Source of the DNA: Haliclona indistincta
Lineage: Eukaryota > Porifera > Demospongiae > Haplosclerida > Chalinidae
Assembly: GCA_964017065.1 (NCBI GenBank)
Contig: OZ024786.1
Location: 13,073,469-13,137,468 of the forward strand
Reading direction: 5' to 3'
DNA length: 64,000 nucleotides
Position 1 is the stretch's first letter. Each line of letters starts with the position of its first letter. Position numbers and translations under genes: made by a program. Shown piece by piece: positions 11,911-24,019 of this stretch. Below the pieces are notes generated by a model, which was not told the DNA's origin, made no database searches, and saw only the letters and a list, made by a program, of their open reading frames with translations.

Positions 11911-12327
11911 CCTTTTCAAGCTGCACCAAAAGTTGTCGTCAAAGAAGTTCTTGTGTCTCTCAAAGTGGTGTGCAATAGCTACAAGAAAAAAACAACAGCT
12001 GAGCAGTTTGATCTTCATAAAAATGAACAACACACTACATAATTATAGTCACCTCACCAACTGATGTAGATGATATCCTCTTCAAGCCAAGCACAGCACC
12101 CACAGTAGAGAGAAGAATAGCTGGAAACATGGTGAGGTGACTGCTGGCGGAGAGTGATAGCAGCACTATACAGATACCTACTCGTGGACCGTTAAGGACA
12201 AACATAATTTGACAATGGTCCAAAACATTTTACTTACTTTTAGCCCATCAATCTGATTTCGGTGCCATGCAGCTAAGCGAGTATCAGCTTCAAACGCCAG
12301 TTCAAGGACGCTACACCGCAAAGCACT
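11911..12327 (-). CDS. Possible exons of an unrecognised minus-strand gene
   Basis: Three segments have good splice signals on the minus strand: 12238-12327 (acceptor CCACTCAG, donor GTAAGT, open frame ending ...AAWHRNQIDGLK), 12058-12165 (donor GTGAGG) and 11911-11978 (acceptor TTCTTGTAG, donor GTGAGC, reading HHFERHKNFFDDNFW). The phases of the first two do not join cleanly: the middle exon meets a stop after 27 codons in the expected frame. The gene model is therefore uncertain and no family was recognised. Confidence 0.2.
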
Positions 12328-13003
12328 CTGAGTGGAAGAGATGAGAGAGACAATCAGCCTAGATGTGGAGGATGAACTGCTTGTTCTGCCACGTGAGAGG
12401 AGAGATGCCTTACATAAAGAGACTGTAATACCAGTTGATCAGGCACTGGCAATCAAATCTAGTCTGTCTATTAATTTCATGGCGGAACAAGCTCAGGAAG
12501 TTGAGAAGCTATTTTAAAGTGCTATAGTAGTGAATGGCACATTTAGCAAGGCGGTAAAAGCAGTTCAATGTCTCCCTGGGCAAGTGAACCAAACAACGGT
12601 AAAACAATGCTATGTCTGTAATCACATGCTGCAGGCATTTCAAACACACTGTTCTAAATAGGCAAATACTACACATAAACAAAATTTGAACAAGCATTCT
12701 ACAATACAATTATCTGTCTGAGAACACACAATACAACACTGATTAGAAATGATTTTAGGAAACCAAGCACACTTTTGAAACTCATTTGCCTACATCATGT
12801 TTGACATGTTCCACAATTGTCTTGTACATGTGATGTGGGGTTCATCACAAGTACCTTCGAAAGTGGTCACATGATAGTCATGTGATGCTTTACCCGCCCA
12901 CGCACAATATCGTCGACAACAATACCATCGACAAATAACGAGTGACATGAACAATATCCATGACAACTCAATGGATGGGAGAAAACAAAACCCTAGATTT
13001 TCA

Positions 13004-14240
<1,237 letters not shown>

Positions 14241-14248
14241 TGTGAATC

Positions 14249-14404
<156 letters not shown>

Positions 14405-14708
14405 ATTCAAGCACGTGCCCAAATATGTATATCCAAAGAGTGAGTTTATGATAACTAAAAGCACTTGCACATCTAGTCATCAACACACACATGTGAAGTG
14501 GTTAGTGTAAACATGTAATATACTATCTTAACAAACTAAAAGAGTGTTATAACACTATTTTATTAGTTAGTGAATATAGTCATATACTGACATGACAACA
14601 GCAATGAGATATTGATTGTAAATACATGCCACATCCTGCTATGAGATAAACCAGGAAGAGAGAGAGAGAGGGTGAGGTCTCAGAGGGTCACTGACACCAA
14701 GCTATAAG

Positions 14709-14990
14709 CAGTCACTGGTAGAGCCAGGACACCTGTGCACTAAGCAGTGTCTAGCTGCCCCACAGAGGGTCACTGGTAGAGCCAGGACACCTGTGCACTA
14801 AGCAGTGTCTAGCTGCCTCACAGAGGGTCACTGGTAGAGCCAGGACACCTGTGCGCTAAGCAGTGTCTAGCTGCCTCACAGAGGGTCACTGGTAGAGCCA
14901 GGACACCTGTGCACTAAGCAGTGTCTAGCTGTCTCACAGAGGGTCACTGGTAGAGCCAAGACACCTGTGCACTAAGCAGTATCCGGTATC
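14709..14990. repeat. 58-bp minisatellite, block 2 (about 5 copies)
   Basis: The same 58-bp unit as at 13279-14083 recurs about five times, about 600 bp away on the other side of Rab11 exon 1. A single partial unit is also seen near 15416-15440. Bases 15000-15640 between are low in coding signal and contain short (CA) runs and degenerate flanks of the unit. Confidence 0.93.
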
Positions 14991-15667
14991 CCACTGCCCC
15001 ATAGAGGGTCACAAATAAACCCGTGTAATGCTTGTACATCTAGCTCACAGGAATACTGACTGTGCCTCCCACTGCAGGTGTGGGCAGACAGTGAAACACA
15101 GCCAGTCTCCCGCAAACCAATTCATGTACACGATAAGCTTTGCTTGATTGACAGACCCACAAGAAAAACAGTAACTCATAAACCAAAAACAGTTATCAAC
15201 TGTAGCAAGAAAACCAACAACACTGAACTATCATAACACTATACTATCAGAGTACATCAGATCAACATACAACACACTCTCTTTGAACCAGTGTCTTAAG
15301 ACTCCACTGTGTTGAACTGCAAAGGCGTACACACGCGCGCGCACACACGCACGCACACACACAAAGCAAGCAAAGCCTCTCGCTGCCTATTACAGGTCAC
15401 GCGTTCCTGGACAAGCCAGGGCACCTGTGCACTAAGCAGGTACGATGTGCCGGTGCTATGAGCACTCCTGGAGCCCGGGCAAGGAACTCGCAGGAGGTAC
15501 CAACCATGCCTCCCACTGCCGGTGTGGGCACCCTGTAGTCCCACCACTACCATTAGTGGTACAATGAGACACAGTTGGTGTGCTTTGCTCCCCCAGTACA
15601 AGTCCAAATACCCGTTTTACAGATGGGTGGGCTGGTGGGCTGGAGTAATTGCGATGTTTTTGTTGTT

Positions 15668-15763
15668 CTTTTTTTTTCCTCCTGCCCAGGGATTCGAACC
15701 AGTGTCCTCCAGTGTCCTCTGGGTCATAAACCCAGGACTCTACCAGTTGAACCACCAGGGCAC
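15668..15763 (-). mobile_element. tRNA-derived SINE
   Basis: On the minus strand a box A (TGGTTCAACTGG, 15743-15754) and a perfect box B (GGTTCGAATCC, 15690-15700) have tRNA-like spacing, and an anticodon-arm-like CTGGG/CCCAG hairpin lies between them. The acceptor and T stems do not pair properly, an ACACTGGAGG piece is duplicated, and an A-rich tail follows (T-run 15669-15678 on the plus strand). These are features of a SINE rather than a working tRNA gene. Confidence 0.7.
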
Positions 15764-15768
15764 CCACA

Positions 15769-15792
15769 CACACACACACCCACCCACCCACC

Positions 15793-15873
<81 letters not shown>

Positions 15874-15882
15874 ACACACACG
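15769..15882. repeat. (CA)n / (CCCA)n microsatellite
   Basis: A CA dinucleotide tract with an internal CCCA run abuts the head of the SINE. ORFs through it encode only His-Thr repeats and are not genes. Bases 15883-17430 contain no gene I can support and may be the 5'-UTR intron of the Rab11-type gene. Confidence 0.95.
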
Positions 15883-17439
15883 AGCAGACCACCATCAGAA
15901 GTACATGTTCGACGGAATCACAACCTCAAGTTTCATAACAAGTGTAGTCAAGTTAAACTACATGTACACGCTAAGTACGAGCTCTGTCACTCAGATTAAA
16001 CCAGTTCTATTCAAGTGCAAGCATCTATCATACTTGGTCATAGTGAGTGTAGTAGCTACTGTGATGCATAACATAGACATTTTAGGTTTGATTCAGTACA
16101 ATGCATGATCGAGGAGGTAGTATCATAAACTAGGCTGTAGGGAGGTGAACCATGAAATAGCAACATGTCCACGACAATCTGATACAACATGTGTACAGGT
16201 AGTTCTACAGGACAGCAGCTAGGCTGCCGTGGTGTGAGGTAGTGTTGTGTACTTGAGAGAGAAGCACTTGTTTGTACAGAGCTCGAGCTACAAGAGCCCA
16301 TTTGCAGCAGCGATAAAAACCATGTAGCTGCCTGGCTATGATAACACACATAAAAGCAACTGAAGCAGGTGATACAGATACAAGGCACTTCACAAAATGT
16401 AAGAAAGCAGCAGCAGTTGGTAGTTTAAACCTTATACAAACAGGTAACAGCTTAATACTAAGAACTATAGTTAGTACAGTACATTGTACCAGTAATGAAA
16501 CTGGACATGCTTGTACAGTAGCAAGATGACTATTGACAATGATCACAGGGTGAGTCATGACATGTGGTGCTTAATCAGCACAGCAAATTATCAGATCCCA
16601 GAGATAAAAGTATCAAAAGAGGGCGAAATGTAATTGAGGCTCAAATCTCAACGGTATATTAAGAGGAAAATGGACTAATTCCCTCAGCACCATCAGCTAA
16701 CTGTAATATCAACATGCACACGATTTACTAGTTTTTACTAAACATGATCAGAGAACACATGTGCATAACATGACATGAAATACTGACGATAATGCTCTAG
16801 TATATAAAACAAGAACATGTCCATTATTACTAATAGGCATTGTATAATGTAGATATTATGTATACTGACAAAGTATCTTAGACGCCATAAAGGTAAGCAT
16901 TTTGTTAAGAGCAAGATGGAGCGTTAAATTGTGTATCCTTTGCTAAACGCACGTGTAGAAACTTGTCTGTCAGGCATAAATACAGCCCAAGGAGATATTT
17001 AGTTTCACCGTTCATTGAGGCTATTGTGTGAAACAATTAAAGCTCCCAAAATTATAACCAGTTTCTAAACTGTGTGACAGTACCCAAGGCTACTCTTTTT
17101 TCCTTCTTCTACCCTGGTTATCTCACTGCTATCCAGGGGAGGGAGGGAGGGAGGGCAGGTGAGTAGGAAACAGTGCTCATACATAAACTGAACAAGAAGT
17201 AGCTACACGTAGACCCTAGCACAGGAACCCAACACACACTCACTAGCAACCATTGCCTCAAACCTACTCACTCACATGCGGGCGCTAGAAGGAGTATCGT
17301 AGTACGGACCTACTAATTCAAGCTCTAGTTCACAGACAATAGAATTACCCCGACCCTGTCTACACTACACAAAGGACAGCGCAAGAGAATAGACAGACCC
17401 TGAGAGAGAAGAGCGGAACTCTTTCTCCAACCAGCTCAC

Positions 17440-17605
17440 CTTTACTGACGCGGCTAAGTACTTGGGTCTACTCGTCTTCTAGAGAGATGATGCCAAAAAC
17501 GGCTAGTCAAGACAGCTAGCGAGACGACTCAGAATGGGACCTCCCAGATACTGACCTGGGCGAAAAGGATGGCGGTACGTGTGTGCACGTGATATCACGT
17601 GACAA
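17440..17605 (-). promoter_or_regulatory. Candidate promoter and 5'-UTR exon of the Rab11-type gene
   Basis: On the minus strand, two close CACGTG E-boxes (TCACGTGATATCACGTGC, 17587-17604) are followed by a CpG-richer stretch without any ATG. That stretch ends at 17440 in a strong donor (TAAAG|GTGAGC). This is the expected layout of a housekeeping promoter with a non-coding first exon spliced to the ATG exon at 14240. The link to Rab11 is inferred from orientation only. Confidence 0.35.
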
Positions 17606-17976
17606 TTTAAGTACAAGTTGGTAGTCTCAAACAAAAAAGCGCGCTCGCGCGAGATTTAAATTTCAAACTTTAAAAAACTAAAAATGGGTTTATAGTTGTA
17701 TAGGAATGAAAAAAACAATAAAAAGAACACACAAAAACAAACAATAAAAACAACACTAAAGCAGTTCAGTTAAAGGATCGAGGTAAAAATATATTACTAA
17801 AAAGCAAAATTTATTCAGTTACTATTTACAATAAAACAGAAACAAAGTAACAATAAAATCGTGCAGGTCAGTCATAAACACAGTTGTAATTCTTGAAACT
17901 CAGTCTAAAGAGAAGAGAAGTGTTCTGGTCCACATTGTTAGCCAGCTTGGCTACAGTTGGCTCCTAATTAGGTCAG

Positions 17977-18457
17977 TCATAGTCGCATGTTTGCAAGCTG
18001 CAGGAAAAAAACATGAATGTCAAATTGATCTAATTATTATACTATGACAGTACAATTTCAATTATTAATTTTTATGAAGATTGTTGTTATACTTATATTT
18101 CATGCAAGGCTTAAATTAATTATGGTACGGTGTATATCAGGCTTGAGTCAAAATAATGATCTTAGAGCACTGGGCTATAGAACATACCTTTTCCTCTATC
18201 CTTGTAGCTATGTGTCTAGTAGTTGGTTGTGAGTCCTTGAGGATCACTATGAACTCACTCAGCCTCTCCTTAGGATCCGGATGAGAGAGAATATTACTAC
18301 GACAATCATCAAGCACTCGGAATGCTCTTTCATCAGTAGGAATGCCCGTATCAGTGTGAACATGTCTCATTGTGCTGTCACTAATGAATAAGGAAGAGTA
18401 TAGCTTCGCTGCAATGCTTGACAGGGCTAGTGCACATAGCAGAGTGGAGATCAACAT
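17977..18457 (-). CDS. Small two-exon secreted or membrane-anchored protein (96 aa)
   Basis: Exon 1 (18188-18457) starts with MLISTLLCALALSSIAAKLY, a convincing signal peptide or anchor. It continues with a charged domain (TGIPTDERAFRVLDDC..., PDPKERLSEFIVILKD) and ends at a GTATGT donor. Exon 2 (17977-17997) follows a strong TTTTTTTCCTGCAG acceptor and adds only LANMRL before TGA. Phase is preserved. A minus-strand AATAAA lies near 17812, suitable as poly(A) signal. I do not recognise the family. The promoter side runs towards the assembly gap at 18501. Bases 17606-17976 otherwise hold only AT-rich sequence. Confidence 0.6.
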
Positions 18458-18500
18458 AGCTTTCAGTCAGCAGTTTACTGATAGAAGATCGCATTTGCTG

Positions 18501-18700
18501 NNNNNNNNNNNNNNNNNNNNNNNNNNNNNNNNNNNNNNNNNNNNNNNNNNNNNNNNNNNNNNNNNNNNNNNNNNNNNNNNNNNNNNNNNNNNNNNNNNNN
18601 NNNNNNNNNNNNNNNNNNNNNNNNNNNNNNNNNNNNNNNNNNNNNNNNNNNNNNNNNNNNNNNNNNNNNNNNNNNNNNNNNNNNNNNNNNNNNNNNNNNN
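18501..18700. other. Assembly gap (200 N)
   Basis: Exactly 200 unknown bases, a scaffold gap of arbitrary length. Distances across it, and the left end of the duplication that starts at 18701, are unreliable. Confidence 1.
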
Positions 18701-20455
18701 CTAATAGTTGAAATGAAATTTATAACTTCTGCAAATAGCACTATTCTAAACTATGTTCATTATTGCAATGTATCTTAGCAATAGTATTAAAATAGCATTC
18801 TTTACGAACTGCGTCCATCTGTCCAAGCAAGTTGTAATTAAATTATCACTTGGTCACTGTACTTAAAATATCAATAATTATAGGCAATATTGTGTCTATT
18901 AGATTTCTGGTATGTACTTGCAAGTGCTTTCTTTACCTTGTTAGTTGAATAAACAAGGAATAACCCACTTGTTAGAGTAGCTCTTACACCTTGTTTGCAC
19001 TGGATCCCCTCAGTCAAACCATAAAACCTGTAGCCAAGCTATGTAACCAAAGTCCAACCTTCAAATCGAACCACAGGGCAGGAAGTGCAAAACACTACAC
19101 ATGCACCAACTCAATGCAGGAGAGCCCTCAACACTAAACTCATACATGTCTTTCTATCCACCAAGAGAAGGTTAATTCTCACAGAAAGCAGATAATATCT
19201 CTCTAGTCGCATATCTACCAACTACAGGAACGTAACTAGGATTGACGAAGCGGAGGGGCAAGCCATAGGAAAGTAGAAAATGCGCGCGCGAAGCGTGCGC
19301 CGCCAAACGCAAGATCTAATTAATATTCATGAGATGACGTCATTTTGACACTTTGATTCGCTAAAAGCCCATAACAAAGATGGCGTTCAACCGCGCTCAA
19401 CGTATGCTGTACTGCTGAGTGTGTACTAGACTCACTCTCTAGGTCAGGAGGACTTCTAGAAGCTAAGTTTTGTTATTAATATGCTTCCGGTTTTTCAAAA
19501 GCGGGGGGGCAACTGCCCCCCCTGCCCTACCGTAGTTACGCCACTGAACTACAGTATGTATTGGTCTGGTGGCTTGCTGTGCATTGCTGAAGGACAGCTT
19601 GCATGCGTTTCCTCCTCCCTGCATGGTACCATTTTGTTGCTATGGTGATGCTATGCTACTTTCTCATAGTATAGATTGGATAACCATTGAGCAATGCCTT
19701 TGATCTTACTGTCACCTTGGCTACAATGATAATGTACTTGTTGAAATCATGACCAATGTATACACAAGAGTACTCATGTTGTGGCTACATACATGCACTC
19801 ATCTTTGATGTTTAGTCTTATGATAATATCCATAGCATTGTTTCCCTCCAGCATTTAGGATACATCTGTTTTATTACTCCTTGCAACAGCCAAAAAGCGT
19901 AAAGAGTGATTCGTGCCTTATTTGGAACGTTTATTGCATTGCGATTGACTTGCAATTATTATTTTTAATGACGTCTCAACATACTGTAAACAATTTTATA
20001 CTGTTTTACTATAATCTGTATATAAGATGCTAGTGATTTGAACAAGTCTGTAGATTATTACTATAGCATTGTACTTGCTCATAATGTCAGTAAACATGTA
20101 GTACTATGACTTTAATTTGCAATTATTTAACATTTTGTATAGGTTATCGAGCCAGTATGCGATATCGTTTGAAGGTACGAGGGCGATAAATTAACCCCCG
20201 AAGTTATATCTCGTACTGCTGAAGTACAATGGACCATTATGTTGTCCAGGACGCTTGCTCTTGTGGTTACTAAACAAAGCGCTCAAAGTAGTAGAGCTTC
20301 CAGAAGTGCCCTGTGGAAAGACTGTACGTGATATAACCACTGAGCAGCACCTTTGATCTTGCTGTCACCTAGGCAACAATAGTAAAAATCACTCACCTCA
20401 TTTTACTAATAAAAATATTATTATAGTAGTAAATGAAATCACGTATGATAACAAG
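18701..20455. repeat. Tandem duplication, copy 1
   Basis: From the first base after the gap this segment matches 20497-21985 along its length, including TTCTTTACGAACT, AACAAGGAATAA and TTGCATGCGTTTCC motifs. It is longer because of a 319-bp insertion at 19228-19546. No coding sequence is evident in either copy. Confidence 0.85.
19228..19546. mobile_element. hAT-like MITE (319 bp)
   Basis: The insert is present in duplication copy 1 and absent from copy 2, which therefore shows the empty site (ACCAACTACAGTATG near 21041-21056). It is flanked by the 8-bp direct repeat AACTACAG (19220-19227 and 19547-19554). The right end reads CGTAGTTACGCCACTG, the complement of a CAGTGGCGTAAC-type hAT terminus; the left end is similar (GAACGTAACTAGG). 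Runs of G and C lie just inside the right end. Confidence 0.75.
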
Positions 20456-20496
20456 TCAATTGTGATAATATTCTTCACGGACATGTACGTCATGAC

Positions 20497-21985
20497 TATT
20501 AGTTGAAACGAAATTCAATACTGAGAGTATTGGATGTTTAATGGTGCAATATACAATGCAAATAGCACAATTCTAAACTACGTTCATTTTTGCAATGTAT
20601 CTGAGCAAGAGTATTAAAATAGCATTCTTTACGAACTACGTCTGTCTGTTGAAGCAAGTTGTACTTAAATTATCACCTGAGTCACTGTACTTAAAATAGG
20701 ATATTGTGTCTGTTAGATTTCTGGTATGTACTTGCAAGTGCTTTGTTTACCTTAAGCTTGTTAGTTAAATAAACAAGGAATAATTAACCCACTTGTTAGA
20801 GTAGCTCTTACACCTTGTTTACACTGGATCCCCTTAGTCAAACCATAAAACCGTAGCCAAGTTATGTCACCACAGTCCAACCTTCAAATCGAACCTCAGG
20901 GCAGGAAGTGCAAAACACTACACGTGCACCAACTCAATGCAGGAGAGCCCTCAACACCAAACTCATACATTTCTTTCTATCCACCAAGAGAAGGTTAATT
21001 CTCACAGAAAGTAGATAATATCTCTCTAGTCACATATCTACCAACTACAGTATGTATGGGTCGGGTGGCTTGCTGCGCATTGCTGAAGAACAGCTTGCAT
21101 GCGTTTCCTCTTCTGCATGGCACCATTTTGTTGCTATGGTGATGCTAAGTTACTTTCTCATAGTATAGATTGGATAACCATTGAGCAATGCCTTTGATCT
21201 TACTGTCACCTTGGCTACAATGATATGTACTTGTTGAAATCACGACCAATGTATACACAAGAGTACTCACGTTGTGGCTACATGTCCACTCATCTTTGAT
21301 GTTTAGTCTTATGATAATATCCTTAGTATTGTTTTCCCTTCAGCACTTTAGATACATCTGTTTTATTACTCCTTGCAACAGCCAAAAAGCGTAAAGAGTG
21401 ATTCGTGCCTTTATTTGGAACGTTTATTGTGTTGCGATTGACTTGCAATTATTATTTGTAATGAAGTCTCAACATACTGTAAACAATTTTATACTGTTTT
21501 ACCATCTGTATATAAGATGCTAGTGATTTGAACAAGTCTGTAGATTATTACTATAGCATTGTACTTGCTCATAATGTCAGTAAAGGAAGCTAAACATGTC
21601 ATGTAGTACTATGACTTTAATTTGCAAATTATTTAACATTTTGTATAGGTTATCGAGCCAGTACATGTATGTGATATCGTTTGAAGATACGAGGCAATAT
21701 TATTAACCCCCGAAGTTATATCTCGTACTGCTGAAGTACAATGGATTAACCATTATGTTGTCCAGGACGCTTGCTCTTATGGTTGCTAAACAAAGCGCTC
21801 AAGGTAGTAGAGCTTCCAGAAGTTAGCAGAGGAAAAATTAATGACATGCAGTGCCTTGTGTACGTGATATAACCACTGAGCAGCATCTTTGATCTTACTG
21901 TCACCTTGGCTACAATAGTAAAATCACTCACCTCATTATACAGGTATGCTAATTATAGTAGTAAATGAAATCATGTATGATAACA
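20497..21985. repeat. Tandem duplication, copy 2
   Basis: Second copy of the 18701-20455 segment, lacking the hAT-like insert. It ends near the 'aaatgaaatcatgtatgataaca' motif, which in copy 1 is at about 20425-20450. Only small unsupported ORFs are present. Confidence 0.85.
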
Positions 21986-22081
21986 GTTTTGACGACAACT
22001 GACCTGTAGTTAGACCTGTGGCTTCTTAGAGTGGCAGTATGAGATAAGTATACAGTACATATCAAACTAATTTTAAACTAG

Positions 22082-22159
22082 CCAATCAGATTGGAGAGAC
22101 TATTGTGGTTTGATTGGTTAATTTTGTGATGCATGAACTGCACTCACTGGCTATATAAA
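22082..22159 (+). promoter_or_regulatory. Core promoter of the amidohydrolase gene
   Basis: TATATAAA lies at 22152-22159, about 50 bp upstream of the ATG at 22208, which places initiation near 22180. Upstream are a CCAAT box within the palindrome CCAATCAGATTGG (22082-22094) and a second inverted CCAAT box (TGATTGGTT, about 22111-22119). Confidence 0.6.
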
Positions 22160-22207
22160 GCAACAAGACCCAGCACATTTAGAGCACAGTGTTAAGGAAC
22201 ACTAAGC

Positions 22208-24019
22208 ATGGCTGAAACCTGCCATTGTCACAATCCTGTCTTTCAATTATTGGCTGACACTCTGCTTGATGAGGATGGAATCAAGAAAACTTCAGAAGCT
22301 ATGGGAGAAGCTGGTGATCTAGAGTGCCAACCAGTATCAGTGATGTATACTGGTGGGGTAATACGTCCCATGAAAAATGGAAATGTGCATCAAGTTGATG
22401 CCATAGGCTTCCATAGTGGAAAGGTTGTGGCTGCAGGTCCTGAATCTAAAGTGAAGTCTCAAATGGATCACCTCGGCGAAACGTATACCACTATCAAATT
22501 AGCCAATGGCCAGACTCTCTTGCCAGGGTTGATCGAGCCACATGTCCATATTGTCGCTACTGCAATGACGATGGCATGGAATGATTTCAGCCCTTTTGAA
22601 GGTCAGTACTTGCGAAAGCTATATGACGTAGACTGGCTGAAAGGTGAAATAAAGAGGATAGATGGTACTCTTATGTTCAAAGAAAGCTGGATTTTAGCTC
22701 AAGGTGTTGACCCTACGTTGATGGGGTTTACTGTTGTTGAAGGGGGTCTTAATGAGTTGTATTCTTTAAACTGCGATACTCTTGACAAAATAATAGAAGG
22801 AGATCGTCCAGTGATGATGTTGAGTGCTTCGATGCATACGTCGTATGTCAACACTGCAGCCTTACGTAAGGTATACGACAGTAATGCAAGCATTCGAGAG
22901 AAGTACCCAACTTTTGACGAATATCGGGCCCATGTGAACGAGGGGGGTGGATTGCAGGAGCTTGATGAAATGGTACCCGCTGTTTTTGCTATTCCTTATT
23001 GGCAACAAATCGAAATGGTATTGAAAATCAAGAAAAATTTCGACAACTTGTTTGAAACGGCTAACCAACGCGGAGTTACACTGATGTACGACGCTGGCAT
23101 GGTTTCAAATCTCAAGCTTGTACTGGATATGTATCTATCGGTGGAAAGGGCTAGGGTAAGGATTGGCTATGCCCAACTTTGCAAGACACTGGAAGAGGCT
23201 GAAAGTGTTGGTCCTTATGTCCCGCCAACTGAAGAATTCACAAATGTCTACCAGGGTAGTGTAAAATTGATATCAGATGGATCAAATCAAGGATTGACAG
23301 GATATCAAAATGAGACGTATCGGTGCAAACCTGAAGAAAATACGGGGCTTTTTAACTTCCCTGACTATGACGGATTTGCAGAATTAGTGAAGGTGGTAGC
23401 AGAAAAGGGCTGGCCGTTGATGATTCATGCCAATGGTAACAAAGCTATTGACCACACTGTTGCAGCCTATAACGCTGTCGGTACAGCAACTGGGTCGACA
23501 AAACGGCATCGTATCGAGCACTGCTCTCTTTTGAATAAGAGCAAATTGGAAGAAATGCATTCCTTGGGAATTTCACCGAGCTTCTTGATTGGTCACGTGG
23601 GCTATTGGGGCTACGCATTTAAAGAGGCTATATTTGAAGAAAAGGCTGTTGAACAACTAGATCTCTGCAAGTCTGCCCTTGACATTGGTATGCGGATTAC
23701 TCTTCACAGTGATACCTCTGTGAGTCCCCTGGGACCACTGCGCATGATGGAGCAAGCCATTACAAGAATCATGGAGAAAGACCCTGACAAACGTGTTCTA
23801 AATGAAAATGAGAGGATTACCGCCGAGCAAGCATTGCGAGCTGCTACATACGATGCAGCATGGCAGTGTAATGCTGACCAATGGGTTGGATCCTTAGAAA
23901 AAGGCAAATTGGCCGATTACGTGATACTGGAAAAAGATCCAATCGCAAATGTGGAGAATATGCGCGATATATCTGTACTGGAAACCTGGGTGGGAGGCGT
24001 GAAGAACTATCCAAAGTGA
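22208..24019 (+). CDS. Metal-dependent amidohydrolase, YtcJ-like (603 aa)
   Basis: A single uninterrupted exon encodes an amidohydrolase_3 / YtcJ-type enzyme. Visible metal and catalytic positions are the HxH at residues 112/114 (PGLIEPHVHIV), His407 (MIHANGNKAID), His438 (RHRIEHCSLL) and Asp502 (TLHSDTSVSP). A C-terminal composite beta-sandwich reads GSLEKGKLADYVILEKDP. Family members hydrolyse amide bonds of small molecules (for example N-substituted formamides) in the cytosol; the substrate here cannot be told. The first 45 residues, with a CHCH start, are an extension over bacterial relatives. There is no signal peptide. A TATA box and CCAAT boxes lie upstream. The lack of introns and the bacterial-style family raise the possibility of horizontal origin or retrocopying. 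Confidence 0.9.
   Translation: MAETCHCHNPVFQLLADTLLDEDGIKKTSEAMGEAGDLECQPVSVMYTGGVIRPMKNGNVHQVDAIGFHSGKVVAAGPESKVKSQMDHLGETYTTIKLANGQTLLPGLIEPHVHIVATAMTMAWNDFSPFEGQYLRKLYDVDWLKGEIKRIDGTLMFKESWILAQGVDPTLMGFTVVEGGLNELYSLNCDTLDKIIEGDRPVMMLSASMHTSYVNTAALRKVYDSNASIREKYPTFDEYRAHVNEGGGLQELDEMVPAVFAIPYWQQIEMVLKIKKNFDNLFETANQRGVTLMYDAGMVSNLKLVLDMYLSVERARVRIGYAQLCKTLEEAESVGPYVPPTEEFTNVYQGSVKLISDGSNQGLTGYQNETYRCKPEENTGLFNFPDYDGFAELVKVVAEKGWPLMIHANGNKAIDHTVAAYNAVGTATGSTKRHRIEHCSLLNKSKLEEMHSLGISPSFLIGHVGYWGYAFKEAIFEEKAVEQLDLCKSALDIGMRITLHSDTSVSPLGPLRMMEQAITRIMEKDPDKRVLNENERITAEQALRAATYDAAWQCNADQWVGSLEKGKLADYVILEKDPIANVENMRDISVLETWVGGVKNYPK

Noticed and set aside
12332..12517. 61-codon plus-strand ORF (LPRERRDALHKETVIPVDQA)
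   Set aside because: The composition is protein-like, but there is no recognised family, promoter or splice partner; it may be a fragment of an unknown element, so no gene was called.
15668..15763. Functional tRNA gene
   Set aside because: The A and B boxes are good, but acceptor and T stems do not pair and an internal duplication lengthens the variable region; a SINE fits better.
15456..16108. ORFs of 138-177 codons rich in His-Thr or Cys-Val
   Set aside because: They arise from the (CA)n tract and the adjacent SINE; no codon-use or domain support.
16205..16558. 117-codon minus-strand ORF
   Set aside because: No ATG-supported context, no domain and low-complexity hydrophobic content; likely within a 5'-UTR intron.
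18372..18741. ORFs running through the N gap
   Set aside because: Their length is produced by unknown bases.
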